This document shows, in pieces, positions 1-4,511 of a stretch of DNA of 8,198 nt. The notes beneath the pieces are model-generated. The model was not told the DNA's origin. It worked only from the letters and a program-made list of their open reading frames with translations, and ran no database searches. Both the position numbers and the translations under genes were made by a program. The DNA comes from Campylobacteraceae bacterium (GTDB lineage: Bacteria > Campylobacterota > Campylobacteria > Campylobacterales > Sulfurovaceae), in NCBI GenBank assembly GCA_027031505.1, contig JALVQH010000361.1, positions 1 to 8,198 on the forward strand, given 5' to 3'. The stretch's first letter is position 1, and each line of letters starts with the position of its first letter.

Positions 1-132
1 TGGGATGGGTTTTTAGGGGTGCAGGATTTAGGTTGTAGTTATTACATCAAAATACCCTTTAAATATGTTCCAGAAATATTAGATATGAACCAAAGGGAAA
101 AAGATATTTTCAATTTGTCAGCTAAAGTCTGA
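1..132 (+). CDS. C-terminal end of an unidentified protein (partial)
   Basis: An open frame enters from the left edge in frame 1 and runs 43 codons to a TGA at 130-132. It begins with Trp-Asp-Gly-Phe and includes GCSYYIKIPFKYVPEIL, then ends in NLSAKV. The composition (aromatic beta-like part, then a charged helix EILDMNQREKD) is that of a normal soluble protein tail. I do not recognise the family. It is AT-rich like the next 350 bases and converges on the small minus-strand gene whose stop lies three bases away. Because only 43 residues are visible, a chance open frame cannot be excluded. Confidence 0.5.
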   Translation, partial: WDGFLGVQDLGCSYYIKIPFKYVPEILDMNQREKDIFNLSAKV

Positions 133-135
133 AAA

Positions 136-228
136 TCACTTCTCCATCGGCTCATACTTCAAGAGCTCATAGGTGATATATACCAATGTAGCCATACCAA
201 GAATCAACCCTATCTCAAATGCATTCAT
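136..228 (-). CDS. 30-aa single-pass membrane microprotein
   Basis: The ATG at 228-226 is preceded by a strong ribosome binding site (GGAGG, with 7 bases before the ATG) and reads 30 codons to TGA at 138-136. The product starts MNAFEIGLILGMATLVYITY and ends ELLKYEPMEK. Residues 4-22 are a hydrophobic segment long enough to cross the membrane once, followed by a charged tail. The start overlaps the stop of the preceding small membrane gene (ATGA), so the two are probably translated together. I know no function. Such a very short single-span protein beside a two-span one could be a small membrane complex or a toxin-like peptide, but this is inference only. Confidence 0.62.
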   Translation of the reverse strand: MNAFEIGLILGMATLVYITYELLKYEPMEK

Positions 229-444
229 TCTATCTCCTCCAGTGCATTAATCTCTTTGATGATTTTTCTGAACAGCAACACAATGACCACCAAATCAACA
301 ACCAGGGCAATGAGCACAATCAGATTGTCAGCTATTGGTTGCTTATATAAAAAGGCGATCAATGATGACATGATCACAATACCGGTGATAAACACTGCTT
401 TCAAAAAAACCGATAAACTCTTTTATTTTGTCTATTTTTGCCAT
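225..444 (-). pseudogene. two-helix small membrane protein, frame interrupted at a 7-T run
   Basis: Reading from ATG at 444-442, the first 13 codons (MAKIDKIKEFIGF) flow into a run of seven T (403-409 on this strand). In the written sequence that frame then continues as FESSVYHRYCDH and stops after 33 codons. Removing one T gives a seamless 72-residue protein: MAKIDKIKEFIGF, then LKAVFITGIVIMSSLIAFLY (helix 1), a short loop, LIVLIALVVDLVVIVLLF (helix 2), and an acidic-basic tail ending NALEEIE. The TGA at 227-225 overlaps the ATG of the downstream 30-aa gene. The corrected product resembles small two-span inner-membrane proteins I remember from Campylobacterota. The break could be a sequencing error, a real mutation, or slippage on the homopolymer. 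If not rescued, the distal part could start at ATG 371-369 without a good binding site. Confidence 0.6.
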
Positions 445-449
445 TCACA

Positions 450-458
450 ATTATACCA
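450..458 (-). promoter_or_regulatory. extended -10 promoter for the two small membrane proteins
   Basis: The minus strand reads TGGTATAAT, a perfect TATAAT with the TGn extension. Six bases later the ATG at 444 follows, so a start seven bases after the box would fall on the A of the ATG, giving a leaderless message. No ribosome binding site precedes this ATG and no convincing -35 is seen. The box overlaps the stop codon of the upstream stump gene. Confidence 0.55.
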
Positions 459-645
459 TAACTCCCGCAAATGCAGTAATGTACTTGTATCCAACGCTGT
501 TGACCTTCGGATCAGGCTCCGGCGGGAGGCGGTGACCGTGGATGATCGCCGGGAGGGGATCGGCGGGTGGCTGGTTGTGTGCGGGAGGTGTCCCGGCACT
601 CAGCATCAAACCCGTCGCCGGCATCATCCATACGATCCGTTTCAT
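451..645 (-). pseudogene. truncated exported protein, LPPEPDPKVN family stump
   Basis: ATG at 645-643 follows a good ribosome binding site (AAAGGAG, with 5 bases before the ATG) and gives 64 residues. The N-terminus [18 protein letters not shown] looks like a signal sequence. A Pro-rich linker (about 19-33) follows, then [14 protein letters not shown] at residues 36-49. From memory, that motif occurs in longer Campylobacterota exported proteins, where it continues into a calcium-binding-like Asn/Asp-rich segment. Here it runs instead into SVGYKYITAFAGVMV and a stop. Codons up to residue 49 are GC-rich like the housekeeping genes; those after it (below about 498) are AT-rich. I read this as the 5' remnant of a gene whose rest was replaced by foreign DNA. 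A genuine 64-aa secreted protein is the alternative. Confidence 0.5.
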
Positions 646-669
646 GTGCGCTCCTTTTGTGCTGCAACC

Positions 670-678
670 TGCTATAAT
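670..678 (+). promoter_or_regulatory. extended -10 promoter of smpB
   Basis: The plus strand reads TGCTATAAT, a consensus extended -10. Transcription would start near 685, leaving a short leader of about 15 bases that holds the AAAGG ribosome binding site of smpB. No -35 is obvious, as usual for this phylum. It shares bases 677-678 with a promoter facing the other way. Confidence 0.6.
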
Positions 679-685
679 TCTACCA
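677..685 (-). promoter_or_regulatory. extended -10 promoter of the stump gene, overlapping the smpB promoter
   Basis: The minus strand reads TGGTAGAAT, five of six matches to TATAAT with a TGn extension. Transcription would begin near 670 and leave about 25 bases before the ATG at 645, including its AAAGGAG site. The box overlaps the smpB -10 by two bases, so RNA polymerase could occupy only one of them at a time. Confidence 0.42.
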
Positions 686-700
686 AAAAAAGGTTTCGCC

Positions 701-1162
701 GTGGCCATCCAACTCATCGCCCAGAACAAAAAAGCCCGCCACGACTATGAGATCCTCGAGACCCTCGAAGCCGGGATCGTGCTGCAGGGCGCCGAGGTCA
801 AGGGGCTCCGTGCCCGACGCGCCAACCTCAGCGACGCTTTCTGCCGCTTCATCAAAGGGGAGCTCTACCTCATGAACGCCCATATCGGACGCCTCGAGAC
901 TACCAATGCCCACTTCGCCCGCGACGAACGCGCCCCGCGCAAACTGCTGCTCCACCAAAAACAGCTCGACAAACTCTATGGCAAAGTCCACAAAGACGGC
1001 CTCACCATTGTCCCGCTCAAACTCTACTTCAACGAACGCAACTACGCCAAAGTCACCATCGCCCTCGCCCGGGGCAAGAAGCTCCACGACAAACGGGAAA
1101 CCCTCAAACGCCGCACCCAGGAACGGGAGGCGCAGCAGGCGATGAAGAACCGCGGGTATTGA
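701..1162 (+). CDS. smpB: SsrA-binding protein SmpB
   Basis: SmpB binds tmRNA and positions it in the decoding centre of stalled ribosomes, so that trans-translation can release them and tag the unfinished protein. The protein has 153 residues, the usual size. It begins (GTG)[17 protein letters not shown], the typical SmpB opening, followed by the OB-fold body with [18 protein letters not shown] (about 30-47). The conserved tail is GKKLHDKRE (125-133), in which His129 corresponds to the decoding-centre His of the E. coli tail, and it ends in a basic helix, NRGY. I chose GTG at 701 because the homology begins exactly there and an AAAGG site lies about seven bases before it. The frame stays open upstream to 542, but that part overlaps the divergent gene and looks unlike SmpB. 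The gene has its own promoter and converges on the ATPase gene with a 12-base gap; no terminator hairpin is seen between them. Confidence 0.97.
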   Translation: MAIQLIAQNKKARHDYEILETLEAGIVLQGAEVKGLRARRANLSDAFCRFIKGELYLMNAHIGRLETTNAHFARDERAPRKLLLHQKQLDKLYGKVHKDGLTIVPLKLYFNERNYAKVTIALARGKKLHDKRETLKRRTQEREAQQAMKNRGY

Positions 1163-1174
1163 ACTCCAATCACA

Positions 1175-2362
1175 TCAGTACAAAAATCCGAACAGCCACA
1201 GCGGAATCTTCCGCTCTCCACCCACTTCGATATCATCCAAAACCGTATAAACATTCTCAACCTCTTTGATTTGCTTTTTGGTTTTGTTTTTCCCGCCAAT
1301 CTCAACAGTATACGTCCCATCGATCAGGAAATCCCCTTTGTCAGGAACCAACAGTGAATGCTCACTCAGCATGGATCGAAAAAACACTTCCCGGATCGTC
1401 CCTTTCTCCACCGAATCGCAATAAGCGTAGTGGAGGTTGGTGTTGTTCAAGTATATCTTCTCCGGCTTGGCAAAAATACCATCCCCACGCGTCCGCGCAT
1501 TGACGAGAGTCAATATGTCAGCTCGGTGGAGGAAAGTCATATAGCGATAGAGACGATTGTAGTCACTTTTCAGCTCCATTTTTTCGAGCAGCGTTTTCAT
1601 ATTGGGTTTATATGGGTGCGAGGTGCAAATAAGAGTCACCAGCTTTTTCAGCAAAGCAATGTTACTGTATTCCATGGCAAAGATCGAGGGGATATCGATT
1701 TCGATGACGGTATTGATCGTATGCATCAATTTGATATGATAATCTTCACGATTCTCGAAATAAAACGGATAATAACCATACTGGATATACTCCTGCCACT
1801 CGCGATGAAGGTCAAAATTTGCAAGGAGTTCATATGAAAGATTGATGTGATTTTCAATAATCTCCTCAAGCCCAATCACCGGCAGCTCAACCCCCCTGCG
1901 TATCTCAATAAACTCCCGAAGGGAGAGTCCCCGCATGGTGTACATCCGCGCCCGACGGCTCAAATCCCCGCGTGCATGATCGAGTTTCAGAGCCGAACTC
2001 CCCGAAAACATCACCTGCAAATCCAGCAGATCATAGATATTTTTCAACTCCTGCTCAAAATGGTTGTATTTGTGAATCTCATCAATGATCAGCAACCGAC
2101 CCCCCTGCCGATGAAACGCCATAGCAAGATCCAGCAGCGAATCAACCTCCGGCATATCTGCACTGACATAGAGTTTCTCCTGGAAAGTAAGGGGGGAATC
2201 TTTGAGATACTGGAGGAGAAAAGTGGTCTTCCCGACACCCCGAGCTCCTATAATTCCGATCAATTTATTTTGATAATTTATCTCTTTGTGAAGATACCGC
2301 TTGTACGATTCGGTAGTTTTATTGACAAACTCACGTTGATAGATACGCATTTTATCGATCAT
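1175..2362 (-). CDS. AAA_14/DUF4143-type ATP-binding protein (accessory)
   Basis: This 395-residue P-loop protein has a Walker A motif GARGVGKT (39-46), Walker B LLIIDE (90-95), a sensor-like GSSAL (121-125), and the RARMYTMRGLSLREF segment (137-151) typical of the AAA_14 family that carries a C-terminal DUF4143 region. Near the end, GDFLIDGTYTVEIGGKNK and the closing IPLWLFGFLY match what I remember of this subfamily. The D-x-ExGxK pattern recalls a degenerate PD-(D/E)XK nuclease fold; activity is unproven. These ATPases are widespread, often mobile or horizontally acquired, and mostly without an assigned role. The start at 2362 has an AGGA site about eight bases upstream; Met5 has none. It is lower in GC than smpB, ackA and pta, which supports transfer. 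No partner gene (antitoxin, nuclease) is adjacent. Confidence 0.85.
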   Translation of the reverse strand: MIDKMRIYQREFVNKTTESYKRYLHKEINYQNKLIGIIGARGVGKTTFLLQYLKDSPLTFQEKLYVSADMPEVDSLLDLAMAFHRQGGRLLIIDEIHKYNHFEQELKNIYDLLDLQVMFSGSSALKLDHARGDLSRRARMYTMRGLSLREFIEIRRGVELPVIGLEEIIENHINLSYELLANFDLHREWQEYIQYGYYPFYFENREDYHIKLMHTINTVIEIDIPSIFAMEYSNIALLKKLVTLICTSHPYKPNMKTLLEKMELKSDYNRLYRYMTFLHRADILTLVNARTRGDGIFAKPEKIYLNNTNLHYAYCDSVEKGTIREVFFRSMLSEHSLLVPDKGDFLIDGTYTVEIGGKNKTKKQIKEVENVYTVLDDIEVGGERKIPLWLFGFLY

Positions 2363-2470
2363 TTTATATTCCTAAATATATTTTTTTGAATATAGTATGG
2401 TAATAATGCTTTATTTACGTTAAAAATCATTATTTTCATATATTAATATACAAAAATCTGTCTATATTAT
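2363..2470. other. AT-rich gap with a 12-bp palindrome
   Basis: The 108 bases between the ATPase start and the end of the small-protein operon are almost all A and T. They contain the perfect palindrome TATATTAATATA (2439-2450). Several TATATT-like boxes on the minus strand could serve the ATPase gene, but none stands out. No hairpin followed by a T-run is seen for the operon that ends here. Confidence 0.5.
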
Positions 2471-2608
2471 TTATATGAATATATATTTCTGAGCCAGCGT
2501 CTCGGCGAGACCGCTGAGCTGCTCTGCTGCTTTTAGTGCATTTTTGGGATCTGTCCCCTGCTTTATAAACTCTTTTTTTATCTCTTCTCTCATTTCTTCT
2601 CTAGTCAT
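2471..2608 (-). CDS. 45-aa helical hypothetical protein
   Basis: ATG at 2608-2606 is preceded by GGGAGGG, an excellent ribosome binding site, and opens 45 codons to TAA at 2473-2471. The product starts MTREEMREEIKKEFIKQGTD, continues PKNALKAAEQLSGLAETLAQ, and ends KYIFI. It is a highly charged, helix-prone protein with no membrane span. The start lies three bases after the stop of the preceding 41-aa gene, whose last codons carry the binding site, so the two are probably coupled. The middle is GC-rich while the last five codons run into the AT-rich gap, so the original C-terminus may have been altered there. I do not recognise the family. Confidence 0.6.
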   Translation of the reverse strand: MTREEMREEIKKEFIKQGTDPKNALKAAEQLSGLAETLAQKYIFI

Positions 2609-2611
2609 TTT

Positions 2612-2737
2612 TTACCCTCCCTTTTCTTTTTTAGTTCTTTCATTTTTTCTGTTCTCAGACCATATGCGAATTCCGAGACAACCCAACCGCCTCAATGCGC
2701 CGTATGTGTCGTGCAACGTGATAAGAAATTCGGTCAC
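2612..2737 (-). CDS. 41-aa basic hypothetical protein
   Basis: A GTG at 2737-2735 overlaps the TGA of the 192-aa membrane-protein gene in the arrangement GTGA, with a GGGGA site about five bases upstream. It reads 41 codons to TAA at 2614-2612. The product begins MTEFLITLHDTYGALRRLGC, continues LGIRIW, then turns strongly basic (SENRKNERTKKEKGG). This pattern would suit a cytoplasmic peptide that meets the membrane or a nucleic acid. Stop-start overlap, binding site and exact junctions on both sides argue that it is translated. No family was recognised. Confidence 0.55.
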   Translation of the reverse strand: MTEFLITLHDTYGALRRLGCLGIRIWSENRKNERTKKEKGG

Positions 2738-3312
2738 GACTCTTCCCCGCCTTTGATCGCCCTCTTCACCACCCGGTAGAGCCGTTTGAACCGTTTGGAA
2801 AGTGTATTTTCGCCGCTGAAATACTTTGCTTTAAATGCACGGAAATATCCCTTGACCTCCCGGAACATTTCCCGAGCCTTGCGGTAAATCTTCCTCTCTT
2901 TGATCCAGTCAAAAAACGCCAGAATTTTTTCATACGCCCAGCGGAACCAGCCAAAAGAGAGCAGCGTGCTCTCGGTAGCATGAAACATCCAGAAGACAAA
3001 CGCCGCAATGGGGATCTTGGTGCCGTAGAGCAGTGTTGCGGTGATCACCATTCCCCGCACCAGCATCACCCCGGCCAGCAGCCCGGCCCCTTCAACACTG
3101 ACAAACAGGATCAAAAAAAGCACCAGCAAAACATACCGATTGAGCTTTTGGAGTTTAGCCTCAAGCACCTGCAATATATGGAGCTGATGCACATAATGAT
3201 AAATCGGCCGCGCGATCCCTTCCCAGATCACCTCTTCGAAGACGATGAAGATCACCACGAGAATAAGCTGGATCAGAAGAATCAGGCGGTCAATGAGTTT
3301 TTTGAGATGCAT
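2734..3312 (-). CDS. conserved inner-membrane protein of unknown function
   Basis: I chose ATG at 3312 because AAAGGA lies five bases before it; the frame stays open upstream to 3435 but there it crosses the 91-bp inverted-repeat element. The product has 192 residues. It begins MHLKKLIDRLILLIQLILVV, a first membrane helix (about 7-24). Further hydrophobic segments follow at about 59-82 (YVLLVLFLILFVSVEGAG and onwards) and about 86-107 (MVITATLLYGTKIPIAAFVF). The last 70 residues are cytoplasmic and very basic (WIKERKIYRKAREMFREVK, then KRFKRLYRVVKRAIKGG). I know related hypothetical proteins in this phylum but no function. It heads an operon with the 41-aa and 45-aa genes. Confidence 0.82.
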   Translation of the reverse strand: MHLKKLIDRLILLIQLILVVIFIVFEEVIWEGIARPIYHYVHQLHILQVLEAKLQKLNRYVLLVLFLILFVSVEGAGLLAGVMLVRGMVITATLLYGTKIPIAAFVFWMFHATESTLLSFGWFRWAYEKILAFFDWIKERKIYRKAREMFREVKGYFRAFKAKYFSGENTLSKRFKRLYRVVKRAIKGGEES

Positions 3313-3339
3313 GGTATTCCTTTGGAAGAATCGCTGATC

Positions 3340-3345
3340 ACTATA
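3340..3345 (-). promoter_or_regulatory. possible -10 box of the membrane-protein operon
   Basis: The minus strand reads TATAGT (five of six to consensus) about 28 bases before the ATG at 3312. Its upstream region, where a -35 would lie, falls inside the right-hand end of the inverted-repeat element as read on this strand. No good -35 is seen. Confidence 0.3.
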
Positions 3346-3352
3346 CTGCATA

Positions 3353-3443
3353 GATGTTTTTTGGACGATGCGACAAAGGAGCACCCAACCCCTGAAAGGG
3401 GCGCTTGCGTTTGCGACTGCCAGAGTATCGTCCAAAAAACATC
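3353..3443 (+). repeat. 91-bp element with perfect 17-bp inverted ends (MITE- or REP-like)
   Basis: GATGTTTTTTGGACGAT (3353-3369) returns as its exact reverse complement at 3427-3443. The pairing continues with G3370.T3426, C3371-G3425 and then a tandem G.A/A.G pair (3372-3373 with 3423-3424). The interior holds a separate hairpin, CCCC-TGAAA-GGGG (3389-3401), and the string TGCGACAAAGGAGC (3369-3382), which matches 12 of 14 bases of 6765-6778. It fills most of the ackA to membrane-gene interval. No target-site duplication is obvious and there is no T-tract after the stem, so it is not a classical terminator. Confidence 0.75.
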
Positions 3444-3467
3444 CTCTTGTGCGATACTGATACGCTA

Positions 3468-4511
3468 TTATATCCTGTTTTTCGTTTCGATAGCTATGGC
3501 AAGCTCTTCATCGGTGGGGATCACCAGCACCGGCACATCGAACGGCAGATTTTTCATAATCATCGCACGCACCTCCCCATCGTTTTCGCCGATCCCCCCG
3601 GTGAAAACCAGCGCATCGACCCGCCCCAGCACTGCAACATAGGCACCGATATATTTGCGCACCCGGTGGACGAAACTCTCCAGCGCCAGCGCTGCCTCGG
3701 CATCCCCTTCGGCGACCCGGGCATGGATCCGCCGCAGATCGCTGTCGCCGCAGAGCCCTTTGAGCCCACTCTGACGGTTGAGCAGGCGATCGATCTGTTC
3801 TATCGTATACCCCTTCTCCCGTGTTAGATAGAGGAGCACTCCCGGATCGACATCCCCCGGTCGCGTCCCCATCACCAATCCCTCAAGCGGGGTCATCCCC
3901 ATCGACGTCTCGACACTCCGGCCGTCGCGGATCGCACAGGCACTCGCACCGTTGCCGAGATGCAAGGTGATTAGATTGGTTTTGGATAGCGGTCTCTCGA
4001 GGCGTTCTGCCGCTTTCTGCGCCACATAGGCATGCGATGTTCCGTGGAAGCCATACCGCCGAACCCCCATCTCCGTATACAGCATCTGTGGCAAAGCATA
4101 GCGATAGGCCGCCTCGGGCAGTGACTGATGAAACGCCGTATCAAACACCGCCACCTGTACTACTTCAGGTGCTCGCCGACGCGCGGTGCGGATCCCCTCA
4201 AGGTTGGCCGGATTGTGGAGGGGCGCCAGCGGGATCAGCGCTTCGATCGCCGCTTCTACCTCCCCGTCGATAACCGTACTTTCGACAAACCGCTCACCCC
4301 CGTGCACCACCCGGTGCCCGATCGCCGCCACGTCTGAAAGGGACATCACCCCGTGGTCGCGCAACGCGGCCTCCATCTGTGCAATCGCATCCGGATAACC
4401 CCCTTCTGCAATCTCCTCGACAATTCCGGCAACCCGCACTTCGAGTGTTTTCCGGTCGAAGAGTTTGTATTTGAGAGACGAACTCCCCGCATTGAGCACC
4501 AGCAGTGTCAT
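3468..4511 (-). CDS. ackA: acetate kinase (compact form)
   Basis: Acetate kinase interconverts acetyl phosphate plus ADP and acetate plus ATP in the cytoplasm, the second half of the pathway begun by Pta. Family signatures are in place: LVLNAGSSSLKYKLFD (4-19, with Asn7), GHRVVHGGE (65-73, Arg67), VFDTAFHQ (122-129, Asp124), GFHGTSH (154-160), HLGNG (184-188), MGTRPGDVDPG (214-224, Arg217), FTGGIGEN (303-310) and IPTDEELAIA (331-340). At 347 residues it is about 50 shorter than the usual 400. Against the Methanosarcina enzyme as I recall it, about 20 residues are missing after position 25 and about 25 near 321, where the segment before the terminal VLVIPTDEEL is nearly absent. All catalytic positions I can place are retained, so I expect activity. 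The start overlaps the pta stop (ATGA), indicating coupled translation. Confidence 0.95.
   Translation of the reverse strand: MTLLVLNAGSSSLKYKLFDRKTLEVRVAGIVEEIAEGGYPDAIAQMEAALRDHGVMSLSDVAAIGHRVVHGGERFVESTVIDGEVEAAIEALIPLAPLHNPANLEGIRTARRRAPEVVQVAVFDTAFHQSLPEAAYRYALPQMLYTEMGVRRYGFHGTSHAYVAQKAAERLERPLSKTNLITLHLGNGASACAIRDGRSVETSMGMTPLEGLVMGTRPGDVDPGVLLYLTREKGYTIEQIDRLLNRQSGLKGLCGDSDLRRIHARVAEGDAEAALALESFVHRVRKYIGAYVAVLGRVDALVFTGGIGENDGEVRAMIMKNLPFDVPVLVIPTDEELAIAIETKNRI

Noticed and set aside
542..700. N-terminal extension of smpB
   Set aside because: The frame is open, but SmpB homology starts at the GTG at 701, the extension covers the divergent gene and its promoter, and it would lie upstream of the predicted smpB transcription start.
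680..1087. 135-aa frame antisense to smpB
   Set aside because: It is a composition shadow of smpB, rich in Glu, Val and Phe from the opposite strand, without a binding site or recognisable motif.
2605..2691. Another frame ending AYGLRTEKMKELKKKREGKK whose TGA overlaps the ATG of the 45-aa gene
   Set aside because: Its only ATG would give 12 residues, and upstream it hits a stop. The GTG-started 41-aa frame explains both junctions better, although a frameshifted remnant remains possible.
3389..3401. CCCC-TGAAA-GGGG as a rho-independent terminator for ackA
   Set aside because: The stem is only four pairs and no T-run follows on either strand.
3313..3435. 41-residue N-terminal extension of the 192-aa membrane protein
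   Set aside because: It would translate the 91-bp inverted-repeat element; the ATG at 3312 has a proper AAAGGA site and begins directly before the first membrane helix.
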